Source: CAWGYQ01 sp963817395 (GTDB lineage Bacteria; Acidobacteriota; Vicinamibacteria; Vicinamibacterales; CAVPJW01). Taken from it: a DNA stretch of 64,000 nucleotides. The translations under genes were made by a program, and so were the position numbers. The stretch lies in assembly GCA_963817395.1 (NCBI GenBank), contig CAWFOC010000006.1, positions 417,343 to 481,342 on the forward strand, written 5' to 3'. Positions 28,072 to 37,334 of this stretch are shown here, one piece after another (the first letter of the stretch is position 1; each line of letters opens with the position of its first letter). The notes beneath the pieces were generated by a model. That model did not search any database, was not told the DNA's origin, and worked only from the letters and a program-made list of their open reading frames with translations.

Positions 28072-30723
28072 ATGCCGTCCGCTTTCAAGTCGAAGAGCTC
28101 GGATCCGGTGACACCCGCCATGCGCCAGTACTTCGAGGCCAAGCGGCAGCACCGCGACGCCATCCTGCTCTTTCGCATGGGGGATTTCTACGAGATGTTC
28201 TTCGAGGACGCCCTGGTAGCGGCGCGCGCGCTCGACATCACGCTGACCTCGCGCGCGAAGGATGGCAACGGCACGCCGATTCCAATGTGCGGTGTTCCCT
28301 ATCACGCCATCGACGGCTACCTGGCGCGGCTGGTTCGCAAGGGATTTCGCGTCGCGATCTGCGAGCAGGTCGAAGACCCCCGGAAAGCCCGTGGCGTCGT
28401 CAAGCGTGAGGTCGTGCGCGTGGTGTCTCCCGGCACGCTCACCGACGCCGGGTATCTCGAATCGCGGGAGCCGGCGTATCTCCTGGCGATCGTGCTCCAG
28501 CGGACGACCAGTCCGATCATCGGCGCGGCGCTTCTCGACTTGTCGACCGGTGAGTTCACCGCCGCCGAGTATGAAGGCGCGGACGGCCACCGCACCCTGG
28601 CTGACGAGATTGCGGTGCTGAGACCCAAAGAGATCGTCGTGCCCGAAGGCGGCCTTCCGGACGCGCTCCTCGCCGATATCGCCCGCCACGGCATTCCCGT
28701 GACGGCGGCGCCCGCGTGGGCCTTCGATGTCGAAAGCGCGCGCGCGAGCCTGCTCGACCAGCTTCGCGCACACGGTCTGACCGGATTCGGACTCGATGGG
28801 CACCTGGCGGCGACGTCAGCCGCCGGCGGGCTCATCGCCCACCTGCGTGCCACGCAAATGGTGGACCTCGCACATGTCCGAAGCGTCCGGCTCCAGACCA
28901 CATCCGATCACCTGATCCTCGATCCCACGACCCTGAAGCATCTCGAGATCGTGGAAGGCGCTGGCGGCGGCCGACAGGCGTCGCTGCTCCACGAGCTCGA
29001 TCGGACGGTGACCCCGATGGCGGGCCGGATGCTGCGCGGTTGGCTGCTCCGCCCGCTTCGGATGCTCGAGCCGATTCGCGATCGCCTCGACGCCGTCGAA
29101 GAGTTCGCGTTTCGGACGAGGGACCGTGGCAAGTTTCGGGACGATTTGAAGAGCGTGCTCGATCTCGAGCGCCTTCTGGCCCGCATCGTTCTCGGTACGG
29201 CTGGTCCCCGCGACCTGGGTGGGCTGCGTCAGTCGCTGGCCATCGTCCCACGTCTGCGAGCCCAGCTCGATGAGTTTCAGGCTCCTCTGGTCGGCGCGCT
29301 TCTCGCCGCACTCGACGATCTCGCGGACATCCGGACGCGGCTCGACCTCGCGTTGGGCGACGAGCTGCCGGCACTGACGCGCGACGGCGGTTTCATCAAG
29401 GACGGCTTCGATCCCGAGCTCGATGAAGTCCGCGCCGTCAGCCGGTCCGGACGCCGCGTCATCGCCGGGATGGAGGACCAGGAGCGTCAACGCACCGGGA
29501 TCGCATCGCTCAAGATCAGATACAACAGGGTGTTCGGCTACTACATCGAGGTGTCGAAATCGAATCTGGGCGCCGTTCCCCCTGACTACCACCGAAAACA
29601 GACGATCGCGGGCGGTGAGCGCTTCATTACTCCCGCACTCAAGGATCACGAGGAAAGAGTCCTCGGCGCGGACGAGCGGATTCTCGAGCGTGAGCTCGCA
29701 CTGTTCGAGATGCTGCGCGCGGAGGTATCTGCCGAAGCGCCTAGGATTCAGGAGACCGCCAGAGCCCTTGCGACACTGGACGTGCTCGCCGCGCTGGCCG
29801 AAACGGCGGCCATCTGCAACTACACCAAGCCACAGGTCGAGGAGGGCGACGCGCTCGTGCTGGTGGACGCCCGCCATCCGGTCGTCGAACGGTCGAGTAC
29901 CCAGGCGTTCGTGCCGAACGATGTGATGCTGAACGGTACGACCGACCAGCTGATGATCCTCACGGGTCCGAACATGGGAGGCAAGTCCACGTATCTACGG
30001 CAGACGGCTGTCGTGACGTTGATGGCCCAGGCCGGCTCGTTCGTACCGGCACGCGAGGCCAGGATCGGACTTGTCGACCGCATCTTCGCTCGCGTCGGGG
30101 CCTCCGACGACATCGCCCGCGGACGTTCGACCTTCATGGTGGAAATGCAGGAGACCGCGCACATCCTGCACCATGCGACGGCGCGAAGCCTCGTGATCCT
30201 CGACGAAATCGGCCGCGGGACCTCGACGTTCGATGGCCTCAGCATTGCCTGGGCGGTTGCCGAGCACCTCGCGTCGAGTACGCGCGCGCGGCCGCGTACG
30301 CTCTTTGCCACGCACTACCACGAGTTGACCGACATGGCGGACGCCCTCCCGGGCGTCGTCAACTACCACGTCGCCGCGCGCGAAGTGAGAGATGACGTGG
30401 TGTTCCTCAGAAAAGTGGTGAGGGGCCGGTCGGACCGGAGCTACGGTATTCAGGTGGCCCGGCTCGCCGGTCTGCCCGCGACCGTCGTCGACCGCGCGCG
30501 TGCCATCCTCATTGCATTGGAGCGAGACGAGCTCGCGCACGCTGGCCGCCCGGCCTTGAGCAGCGTGCCGATCGAGCCGCAAAGCCAGCTCGGGCTCTTC
30601 CATGCGGGCCCGCCCGTGGACGACAGACTGGCACGGCAGCTTCGTGAGACCGACCTGAACAAGCTGACGCCGATCGACGCGCTGAACCTGCTGGCTGACC
30701 TCAAGAGGAACCTCGAGGAATGA
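28072..30723 (+). CDS. mutS: DNA mismatch repair protein MutS
   Basis: An 883-aa MutS. The mismatch-reading Phe-x-Glu lies in GDFYEMFFEDA. The ATPase domain has Walker A TGPNMGGKSTYLRQ, Walker B LVILDEIGRGTSTFDG, and the H-loop FATHYHEL. The C-terminal dimerisation tail reads DLNKLTPIDALNLLADLKR. The frame is open upstream to 27535, but ATG 28072 puts VTPAMRQYFEAKRQH at the usual distance. It overlaps the downstream solute-binding protein by 4 bp (ATGA). Confidence 0.96.
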   Translation: MPSAFKSKSSDPVTPAMRQYFEAKRQHRDAILLFRMGDFYEMFFEDALVAARALDITLTSRAKDGNGTPIPMCGVPYHAIDGYLARLVRKGFRVAICEQVEDPRKARGVVKREVVRVVSPGTLTDAGYLESREPAYLLAIVLQRTTSPIIGAALLDLSTGEFTAAEYEGADGHRTLADEIAVLRPKEIVVPEGGLPDALLADIARHGIPVTAAPAWAFDVESARASLLDQLRAHGLTGFGLDGHLAATSAAGGLIAHLRATQMVDLAHVRSVRLQTTSDHLILDPTTLKHLEIVEGAGGGRQASLLHELDRTVTPMAGRMLRGWLLRPLRMLEPIRDRLDAVEEFAFRTRDRGKFRDDLKSVLDLERLLARIVLGTAGPRDLGGLRQSLAIVPRLRAQLDEFQAPLVGALLAALDDLADIRTRLDLALGDELPALTRDGGFIKDGFDPELDEVRAVSRSGRRVIAGMEDQERQRTGIASLKIRYNRVFGYYIEVSKSNLGAVPPDYHRKQTIAGGERFITPALKDHEERVLGADERILERELALFEMLRAEVSAEAPRIQETARALATLDVLAALAETAAICNYTKPQVEEGDALVLVDARHPVVERSSTQAFVPNDVMLNGTTDQLMILTGPNMGGKSTYLRQTAVVTLMAQAGSFVPAREARIGLVDRIFARVGASDDIARGRSTFMVEMQETAHILHHATARSLVILDEIGRGTSTFDGLSIAWAVAEHLASSTRARPRTLFATHYHELTDMADALPGVVNYHVAAREVRDDVVFLRKVVRGRSDRSYGIQVARLAGLPATVVDRARAILIALERDELAHAGRPALSSVPIEPQSQLGLFHAGPPVDDRLARQLRETDLNKLTPIDALNLLADLKRNLEE

Positions 30724-32258
30724 TGCGGCCGGTCGTGTGCTGGATCGCGGCCGCATCCTGCACGCTGCTGGCCTGCGGGGGGCCGCCGCCGCAGCCATCC
30801 GGCTTCATCACACTCGCGGTTCCCAGCTCCCCCAACAACCTCGATCCGCGTGTTGGCACCGACGAAGTGTCCCAACGCGCTCATCAGTTGCTCTTCGACA
30901 ACCTGCTGAACCTGGACGCGCAACTGCAGGTCGTTCCCGGACTGGCCGAACGCTGGGCGACGCCCGACGAGCGAACCTACGTGGTGGCGTTGCGGCAGGG
31001 TGTGCGTTTCCACGATGGCCGCGAGCTGACGGCCGAGGACGTGGTGCATACCTTCTCCAGCTTCCTGGACCCGTCGTTCGTGTCCCCGCGGAAGGGCGCC
31101 TATCGGATGCTCGCCAGTGTGTCGGCCGTCGACCGCTACACGGTGCGCTTCGTCCTGAAGGAGCCGTTTGGATCCTTCCCGATCAATCTCGTCATGCCAG
31201 TCGTGCCCGCAGGAGCAGGGGCGACGCTGCGCGATCGACCGATCGGTACCGGGCCGTATCAGTTCGTCAACCACGCCCCGGATGACCAACTGGTGCTGAA
31301 GACCTTTCCCCTCTACCACGGAGGCGCAGCCGCCAATGCCGGGATCGTGTTGAAGATCGTGCCCGACGACATCATGCGCGGGCTCGAGCTGCGCAAGGGC
31401 ACGGTGGATCTCGTCGTCAACGATCTCGCGCCAGACGTGGTGCATCAGCTGGCGGCCGATCCCCGACTGCGCGTCGAACAGGCGCCTGGCACCGACTACG
31501 CGTATGTGGGGCTCAATCTGAAGGATCCCGTGCTGAGAGATCGCCGCGTCCGCCACGCACTGGGGTACGCCATCAACCGCGAAGCCATCGTCAAGTATCT
31601 GCGGAGGGGCCTGGCCGAACCGGCTGTTGGCATCCTGCCTCCGGTCTCCTATGCGTTCGAGCGCGATGTCTTCCGCTTTTCACACGATCCCGCTCGCGCG
31701 ATGCGGCTGCTCGACGAAGCGGGCTACACGGATCCAGACGGGTCGGGCCCCGCACCGCGTCTGCGCCTTTCGCTCAAAGTGTCGAGTGTCGAGTTCAACC
31801 GGCTGCAGTCAGCGGTCATTCAACAGGATCTGCAGCGCGTCGGCATCGAGCTCGACGTGCGTACCTACGAGTTCGCAACACTGTATGCCGACGTCCTGAA
31901 AGGCAGCTTTCAAATGTTCACGCTGCAATGGGTGGGCGTTTCCGATCCAGACATGCTCCGGCGGGTCTTCCACTCGGGGCAGATGCCGCCCGTCGGCTTC
32001 AACCGGGGTTTCTTCGCCAACGCCGAGGTCGATCGGCTGATCGACCTGGCCACCGTCTCTCTCGATCTGCAGGAGCGTCTGCAGCTCTATTCCCGGGTGC
32101 AAGGAATCGTCGCCGAAGAGGCGCCGTACATCAGCCTCTGGTACAAGACGAACGTGGCTGTGAGACAGGCAGCCTTGTCGGGTGTGAAGCTGCTGCCCTC
32201 CGCCGATTTTTCCTTTCTCCGCAACGTCAGCCGCCACGAGCTCCGCACCGCGCGCTGA
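30720..32258 (+). CDS. ABC transporter substrate-binding lipoprotein, family 5 (peptide/nickel type)
   Basis: A 512-aa extracytoplasmic solute-binding protein. A signal peptide ends in the lipobox LLACGG, with the lipid-bearing Cys at about residue 19. The SBP_bac_5 domain includes PGLAERWATPDERTYVVALR, GVRFHDGRELTAEDVVHTF, GTGPYQFVNH and RVRHALGYAINREAIVKYL. Family members bind oligopeptides, nickel or similar ligands. No permease or ATPase genes are next to it, so its transporter is elsewhere or it works alone. Translational coupling to mutS is unexpected and probably not functional. Confidence 0.88.
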   Translation: MMRPVVCWIAAASCTLLACGGPPPQPSGFITLAVPSSPNNLDPRVGTDEVSQRAHQLLFDNLLNLDAQLQVVPGLAERWATPDERTYVVALRQGVRFHDGRELTAEDVVHTFSSFLDPSFVSPRKGAYRMLASVSAVDRYTVRFVLKEPFGSFPINLVMPVVPAGAGATLRDRPIGTGPYQFVNHAPDDQLVLKTFPLYHGGAAANAGIVLKIVPDDIMRGLELRKGTVDLVVNDLAPDVVHQLAADPRLRVEQAPGTDYAYVGLNLKDPVLRDRRVRHALGYAINREAIVKYLRRGLAEPAVGILPPVSYAFERDVFRFSHDPARAMRLLDEAGYTDPDGSGPAPRLRLSLKVSSVEFNRLQSAVIQQDLQRVGIELDVRTYEFATLYADVLKGSFQMFTLQWVGVSDPDMLRRVFHSGQMPPVGFNRGFFANAEVDRLIDLATVSLDLQERLQLYSRVQGIVAEEAPYISLWYKTNVAVRQAALSGVKLLPSADFSFLRNVSRHELRTAR

Positions 32259-32320
32259 TCGGCCACGACCAGAGGCCCCTGCTCGGCCTGAGCGGGTGTG
32301 CTGCAATAGAATTGGCCCGC

Positions 32321-33392
32321 ATGGCGAAGAAATCGCGATTCCTTCAGACCCCCATCGAGCCGTTTCTTGCCGAAGCCGGACTCGCGGCCGACCAGCTGCT
32401 GGCGCGCATGGAACGCATCTCGTTCCAAGGGCGCACACTGGCCACCGCGCACCGCGTCTGGCGAAAGATGCTGGACGACGACGTGACCATCTTTCTGGGG
32501 GTGGCAGGAGCGTTGAGCGCCGGCGGCTTGCGAATGGTGATCGCCCAGCTCATCGCTGCCCGCTACGTCGATTGTGTCGTCTCCACCGGCGCCAACCTCT
32601 ATCACGACTTGCACGAGTGCCGCGGCCGCCATCACTACGTCGGCTCGCCCCTCGCCAACGACGCCGAGCTTCAGGCGGATCGCATCGACCGTGTCTACGA
32701 TACGTATGCGAGCGAGGAAGAGTTCGTCGACAACGACAACTGGGTGGCTGACTTCACGCTCGGTCTCGAACCCAGAGGCTACACGACGCGCGAGTTCCTG
32801 TATCGGCTGGGAGGCCACTCTGGCGAAGGAGACCGGCCGCGAGGGTATCCTCACTGCCGCGTTCCGAGCGAATGTGCCGATTTTCTGTCCGGCCATTGCC
32901 GATTCGTCGATCGGGATGGGCATCTCGCAGGCGCGACACCGCCAGGCGGACGGCGCCTGGATCGACGTCATCGGCGATGTCGTCGAATCGGCAAACCTGA
33001 TCATCCAGCGCCCGCGAACCGCATCGGTGGTGCTCGGCGGAGGGACGCCGAAGAACTTCATCAACCAGGCCACCGTGCAGGCCGAGTTCTACAGTTCGCA
33101 GGTGAGCGGGCACCGCTATGCGCTGCAAATCGTCACCGATGTGCCGCACTACGGCGGTGCGTCGGGATCGACCCTCGAGGAAGCGCAGAGCTGGGGAAAG
33201 CTCGCCGCCGACGCCGATCGTGTCACCGTACACGCCGACGCGACGATCGCGTTGCCGATTCTGGCGAGCGCTCTCGCGGCGACTGCCGGTCCGCGGCTGG
33301 GTGCACGCACTCGCCCCGAGTTCGAGCTGTCAGGAATGATGCGGGTTGACGGGGTGGCGGTGCCGAGTCACCGCTTCGAGGAACGCGGCTGA
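32321..33392 (+). CDS. Deoxyhypusine synthase-like protein (bacterial), frame broken once
   Basis: About 356 aa after one correction. The N-terminal half has VDCVVSTGANLYHDLHECRG, the form of the NAD-site motif seen in bacterial deoxyhypusine/homospermidine synthase homologues. The C-terminal half has IFCPAIADSSIGMGI, VVLGGGTPKNFINQAT and IVTDVPHYGGASGSTLEEA. The two are out of frame; removing one T near 32819 joins LGGHLAKETGREGILTAAF. Bacteria lack eIF5A hypusine, so the true product is more likely homospermidine or another spermidine-derived compound. This is inference from the family. It converges on the TPR gene with 4 bp between them. Confidence 0.85.
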
Positions 33393-33396
33393 CGGG

Positions 33397-34143
33397 TCAA
33401 CCCGTGACCGCTTCATCCAGCCGTTCGAGCTCACGTCTGGCGTCCGAGAGGTAGGGCGAGTTGGGAAACTGGTCCACGACACGCGTGAAGGTCTGCCGCG
33501 CTTCTGTGCGTTTGCCCGCGCCGGCATATGCGCGGCCGAGCTGCACGAGCACGCCGTCGAGCGGCAGGTTGCCGTCGTTTCGATCGGCCAGCTCCTTGTA
33601 GATCGCGATCGCCTGATCGTATTCCCGCGCAACCATGTGGGCGTCAGCTTCTCCCAGTCGCGCCACGCGACCGTAGAGGCCACGTGGATCTCGCTGCTGC
33701 ACCTGCCGGTACTGTCCGATCGCCTCGGCCGGCTTGCCGAGCGCTGCCAGGATGCTCGCTGCGTGATATCGCGCCGTAATGCCCGCGGGTGTCGACGGAT
33801 AGCGATCCGCCGCCTCCAAAAACTTCGGCAGGGCCGTCTCGAGTTTCGCGCGTTCTGATTGGTAGCTTCCTGGGACCGGAGACGGCGTCTTTCCGCTCGC
33901 CGCGTCCGGGGCCGGCGTCACCGGCGCACGCGCAATGGTCACGGCCGCCGCCAACTGTTCGCGCGCCTGCTCGTTCACACGAGCCCGCCAGACACCATAC
34001 CCGACACCGCCTGCCACAAGGACGAGGGCGGCGATGGTCGCCCACGTGATCTGCTGGCGATACTGCTGCGCGGTGGTCTGTGCGCGCCTGAGCGACACGG
34101 CCAGCTCGTTTTCCTTCAGGTGATGTCGTTCGGTGCGTTTCAT
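33397..34143 (-). CDS. TPR protein with N-terminal membrane anchor (YfgM-like)
   Basis: 248 aa from ATG 34143 (MKRTERHHLKENELAVSLRRA). A single transmembrane helix lies at about residues 32-52 (WATIAALVLVAGGVGYGVW). Then come Ala-rich helical repeats such as GITARYHAASILAALGKPAEA, cut here in parts: ARYHAASILAALG, GRAYAGAGKRTEARQTFTRV, and a C-terminal FPNSPYLSDARRELERL. The layout resembles YfgM/tetratricopeptide_2 proteins, which associate with the Sec translocon or outer-membrane assembly. A specific role is not shown. Confidence 0.82.
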   Translation of the reverse strand: MKRTERHHLKENELAVSLRRAQTTAQQYRQQITWATIAALVLVAGGVGYGVWRARVNEQAREQLAAAVTIARAPVTPAPDAASGKTPSPVPGSYQSERAKLETALPKFLEAADRYPSTPAGITARYHAASILAALGKPAEAIGQYRQVQQRDPRGLYGRVARLGEADAHMVAREYDQAIAIYKELADRNDGNLPLDGVLVQLGRAYAGAGKRTEARQTFTRVVDQFPNSPYLSDARRELERLDEAVTG

Positions 34144-34201
34144 GAATCGCTCGTCGCGGCGCCGGACGTGAGACGTTGGTAAATCGGCGGCCGCCGCCAA
34201 C

Positions 34202-34246
34202 TGGTGCGCCCGGGAGGTCTCGAACCGCGCTCCGCGGGTTAGGAAA
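34202..34246 (-). repeat. Decayed copy of the tRNA-Arg 3' end (possible att remnant)
   Basis: On the minus strand this reads TTTCCTAACCCGCGG, then GGTTCGAGACC and CGGGCGCACCA. It repeats the 3' part of the intact tRNA-Arg at 35715-35791, from the anticodon loop to CCA, with about 30 near-identical bases at the 3' end and mismatches in the T-stem and anticodon stem that stop it folding. The shared block also extends a few bases past CCA (CAGTTGGCG). It lies in the same orientation as the tRNA. Together the copies flank 34247-35714, as expected for integration into a tRNA gene. Confidence 0.7.
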
Positions 34247-34418
34247 AGTTTCTACATGATACTCGCTTCGGTGCGTTCCGTGATTTCTCGAGACTTCTTG
34301 ACTTGGGTGCCCGCCAAGTAGGTCGAAGTCTGCGAGATGTTCGCGTGTCCATCCGCATTCCCTTCTGAGATCGTGGAAATGCCGGTCGATTGTGCTGAGC
34401 GCGGCGCGCGACTCGGGG

Positions 34419-35510
34419 TCAGGATTGGCGCGCCGAGGTACGCTCCGGAAGTCCGACCATGTACCACAGCGGCAACAACAGCACCTTGGAGAGCGGAACT
34501 TTTCTCGACGACCAGCTCCCCCCTCCTTGCCACGCGCCCCGTACATGCGTGAGCATCCATCGGGCGAGCGACGAAAGCGACCGTTTGAAGAAGGGAGCGA
34601 TGGTGCGCACGGTTTCTGGGTCGAAGACCATTCCCGGAAAGGCTTCCGGTCCAGTCACGGGCTCCCGTGTCGACCAGGCTTCGAACAACCTCGTGTACTG
34701 CGTATTCGCCAGGTGGTTGAGCACGATGACTTCGGGATGGGGACCCTGCATCGTGTGAACCCGTTGCTCCGGAGACCACGCGCGCCAGTCCTCCCCGAGT
34801 CGCTCCGCGGTAGCTCGAATCGCCCCGTGCGCCCCATCGCTGATGCGCTCCCCCGGATCGAAGTACCCGTGGGCGCGAACGTGCACGAGGCCGAGGACGG
34901 AAAGGTCGAACTCGGGATACCGCGCACAGAAGGTGAGAGTCGTGTTCGTGAACCAGTTTCCTCGGTGCCAACCCTTCTTGTAGCCGAGCGGGGCTCGTCG
35001 GGTCGGCATGAAGTCCCACTGAGCATAGTTCCGACATCCGATGATCTTGCAAGATGGCAACTCGCCAGTGGCGAGTAACGCCCGTAGGTGGCTTTGGATG
35101 CCGTGGACGACGTCGACCGAGACGAGATCGTCATCATCGATATTGGTCGTAATGAGATGCGTCGTATTCGGCGAGATGTACCCAGAGAGCCATTTCGTCC
35201 CTGTTACTCCCGTCAGGTGATCGTAGTCGACGATCCGCGTTGTCGCGTGCCGGCGGGTTAGCTCTGCCAAGCGTGCTCGATGTTCATCTCCTAGCGCCGG
35301 GTCGACGATGATCACCCAGCAGAAGTCTCGTTCGCGCTGCCCGAGGATACTCGGCAGGCAGAACGTGGCAAAGAGCTTGAACCGGGCTTCGAGCCGCTTG
35401 GGATCGAGCGGATCGATGAACTTGAACCAGCCCTCGGCGTCGCTCAAGGCGCTCGGCTCTGGATTCCGACGATAGCTGAACCGTGTGAGAACGAAATGTT
35501 GCAGCATCAT
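34419..35510 (-). CDS. Putative rhamnosyl-transferase-type glycosyltransferase
   Basis: 363 aa from the double ATG at 35505-35510 (MMLQHFVLTRFSYR). The LTRFSYR start, FKLFATFCLPSILGQ, WVIIVDP and the acidic TTNIDDDDLVS resemble the putative rhamnosyltransferase family (PF11316 type), with the Asp cluster as the likely nucleotide-sugar/metal site. The C-terminus is basic with a hydrophobic stretch. The gene is less GC-biased than its neighbours and lies alone between a tRNA-Arg and a broken copy of it, so horizontal gain is likely. The segments 34247-34418 and 35511-35646 hold no gene that I can see. Confidence 0.7.
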   Translation of the reverse strand: MMLQHFVLTRFSYRRNPEPSALSDAEGWFKFIDPLDPKRLEARFKLFATFCLPSILGQRERDFCWVIIVDPALGDEHRARLAELTRRHATTRIVDYDHLTGVTGTKWLSGYISPNTTHLITTNIDDDDLVSVDVVHGIQSHLRALLATGELPSCKIIGCRNYAQWDFMPTRRAPLGYKKGWHRGNWFTNTTLTFCARYPEFDLSVLGLVHVRAHGYFDPGERISDGAHGAIRATAERLGEDWRAWSPEQRVHTMQGPHPEVIVLNHLANTQYTRLFEAWSTREPVTGPEAFPGMVFDPETVRTIAPFFKRSLSSLARWMLTHVRGAWQGGGSWSSRKVPLSKVLLLPLWYMVGLPERTSARQS

Positions 35511-35646
35511 GGCGGATCGAGGGCCCTCCCTCACGACAGCGCGGAGAAGGCCGTCGTTTGGAAGCCGATTATCGCCAAATCGGCAGGACCAATAAAGGAC
35601 GACGACCCGCCACGCCTCGTGATGCAAAACCACATGTCAAAAGCAA

Positions 35647-35674
35647 AGGCCGGAATCCCGCAGGATCCCGGCCT
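35647..35674 (-). terminator. Intrinsic terminator downstream of tRNA-Arg
   Basis: On the minus strand a 12-bp stem (one G-U pair, AGGCCGGGATCC with its complement) closes a TGCG loop and is followed by TTTGCTTTT at 35636-35646. Orientation and position, 41 bp after the tRNA 3' end, fit termination of the tRNA transcript. Confidence 0.75.
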
Positions 35675-35714
35675 CGTATTCGTGGCAAATTCCGTTGCAA
35701 AACCTTGCGCCAAC

Positions 35715-35791
35715 TGGTGCGCCCGGAGGGTCTCGAACCCCCGACCCCCGGTTTAGGAAACCGGTGCTCTATCCTGCTGAGCTACGGGCGC
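35715..35791 (-). tRNA. tRNA-Arg (anticodon CCT)
   Basis: A 77-nt cloverleaf with encoded CCA. The acceptor stem GCGCCCG pairs with CGGGCGC. The D-arm is GCTC...GAGC, the anticodon stem is CCGGT/ACCGG with loop TTCCTAA (anticodon CCT, reading AGG), and the T-arm loop is TTCGAGA. A second, decayed 3' copy lies at 34202-34246. Confidence 0.95.
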
Positions 35792-35820
35792 TCAAACCTC
35801 ATTATTAGCGAATCGATGTC

Positions 35821-36348
35821 TCAGACTTCGGGATCGAGCGCCGCGAGCGCCTTGGCCACCCTCACATACTCGGCATATCGCTGCTGATATCGTTCGAGCT
35901 TCTCACGCTCGATGCCTTCGATGCGGGCGCGCAGGACGGACCCTGGCGGCGCACCAGTGGTCGCGGCCTCCAGTTCGAGTGCCCCGGCCTTCAGCCTGTA
36001 CTCGGCATCATGCGTCCGCTCCCAGGCGAGCCATTCGGTCGTCCACTGCGCGTGGGCGGCCTGGAGTTGCGCCTTCGTGAACGGAAACCTGGAGCCGGCG
36101 GCGCGATCGAGCTCGGCGAACGCGGCCGGCAGCAACCGGCGGGCCGTTTCGGCGAGCGGATACCAGACGAGCAGTGCGCGAGGTTCCTGGTGAACCGCGG
36201 CAATTCCAGGCGCGAAGGTCGCCAGTAGACCCTGAAGCGTCCGGCCCCGCGCGAAAGCCCGGAACTCGACGACGAGCGCGATACCGATCGCCACGATGAC
36301 CAGCAGCGGAACACCGATCAAGACGCCGACCATCACAGCCGCATCCAC
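35821..36348 (-). CDS. Membrane-anchored protein of unknown function
   Basis: A 175-aa protein with one N-terminal transmembrane helix (VGVLIGVPLLVIVAIGIALV, about residues 7-27). A helical, charged cytoplasmic or periplasmic domain follows (RARIEGIEREKLERYQQRY near the end). I do not recognise the family. GTG start at 36348 lies 3 bp after the apt stop, so it is very probably cotranscribed with apt. It ends 29 bp from the 5' end of tRNA-Arg. Confidence 0.65.
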   Translation of the reverse strand: MDAAVMVGVLIGVPLLVIVAIGIALVVEFRAFARGRTLQGLLATFAPGIAAVHQEPRALLVWYPLAETARRLLPAAFAELDRAAGSRFPFTKAQLQAAHAQWTTEWLAWERTHDAEYRLKAGALELEAATTGAPPGSVLRARIEGIEREKLERYQQRYAEYVRVAKALAALDPEV

Positions 36349-36351
36349 GCG

Positions 36352-36901
36352 CTAATACTGCAGGACGCTGAAGACGCGCTCGCCATCCAATCGCGCGCGC
36401 CCATCGAGAAACGTGAGCTCGATGAGAAACGCCAGGCCGCAAAGCTCGCCTCCGAGCGCCTCGGACCAAGTTCGCGGTGGCCCTGGCAGTGCCACCCGTC
36501 GCCATCACATCGTCCACAATCAGCACCCGCTGACCCGGTGCGACCGCGTCCTCGTGAAGCTCGAGCGAGTCGGTACCGTACTCGAGCGAGTAGGTCTCGC
36601 GCCGGCTCTTCGAGGGCAGCCGCCCGGGCTTGCGCACAGGGGCGAACCCCGCTCTCAGCCGATCGGCCACGGCCCCACCCAGGATGAAGCCTCGGCTCTC
36701 GATGCCGATGACGAGATCGATGGCCTCCCGCTCGAAGGGGCCCGTCAGCGAGTCGAGGGTCAGGTTGAAGCCGTCGGGGTCGCGGAGCAGGGTCGTGATG
36801 TCGTAGAAGAGGATGCCAGGCTTGGGAAAGTCCGGGACGTGACGAATCTTCGATTTCAGCGCCTCGGCAATCTGTGGAGTGACGGTAGCCAGTTTGGTCA
36901 C
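36352..36901 (-). CDS. apt: Adenine phosphoribosyltransferase, frame broken once
   Basis: Apt salvages adenine to AMP with PRPP. The start region KIRHVPDFPKPGILFYDITT, the catalytic-loop block IGIESRGFILGG, and the PRPP-binding motif VLIVDDVMATGGTARA are all present. After TARATANLV the frame breaks; removing one G near 36463 gives EALGGELCGLAFLIEL and the expected end ERVFSVLQY, 182 aa in all. GTG at 36901 is the likely start; a TTG at 36916 overlapping the acylphosphatase stop is an alternative. It lies between acyP and a small membrane-protein gene. Confidence 0.9.
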
Positions 36902-36912
36902 GGCAGTGTGTC

Positions 36913-37185
36913 TCAACGCACGGTGAAACCGCCGGTTCGTCCGGTCGGTGCAACGAGCTCTGTTTGAACCGCGTCGACCCGTGCTCCGGCGGGTCCCCGG
37001 CGAATCGCCCGTTCGAATCGGATGAGGGCTTCGCCGTCGCCTTCAGCGAGAATCTCAACCTGCCGGTCTGGCAGGTTCCTGACGAAGCCCGCAATCCCCT
37101 CGATCTCTGCCGCGTCAAGGGCGAAAAAACGAAACCCGACACCCTGCACGCGTCCCGAGATCAGATACCGTCGAGCCTCAATCAT
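36913..37185 (-). CDS. acyP: Acylphosphatase
   Basis: A 90-aa enzyme that hydrolyses acyl-phosphates. The signature GRVQGVGFRFFALDAAEIEG holds the catalytic Arg; the usual Asn of the second motif lies in GFVRNLPDRQVEILAEG. The ATG at 37183-37185 gives the standard length; the frame is open further upstream but without family similarity. The gap 37186-37334 to the next gene holds nothing I recognise. Confidence 0.93.
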   Translation of the reverse strand: MIEARRYLISGRVQGVGFRFFALDAAEIEGIAGFVRNLPDRQVEILAEGDGEALIRFERAIRRGPAGARVDAVQTELVAPTGRTGGFTVR

Positions 37186-37334
37186 GCCGGCTGCGATTCG
37201 GGCGGGATTATAGCAAGAGCCGGCGGGCGGTTCGTCACGTTCAGCAGGGTCGTTTGTGGGGCAGGGTCTCAAGAGACGTGCGATGTCGGCGCCCGCTGGA
37301 TCGGCTCGACGCGCGACGGTCGGGACATGCCGCA

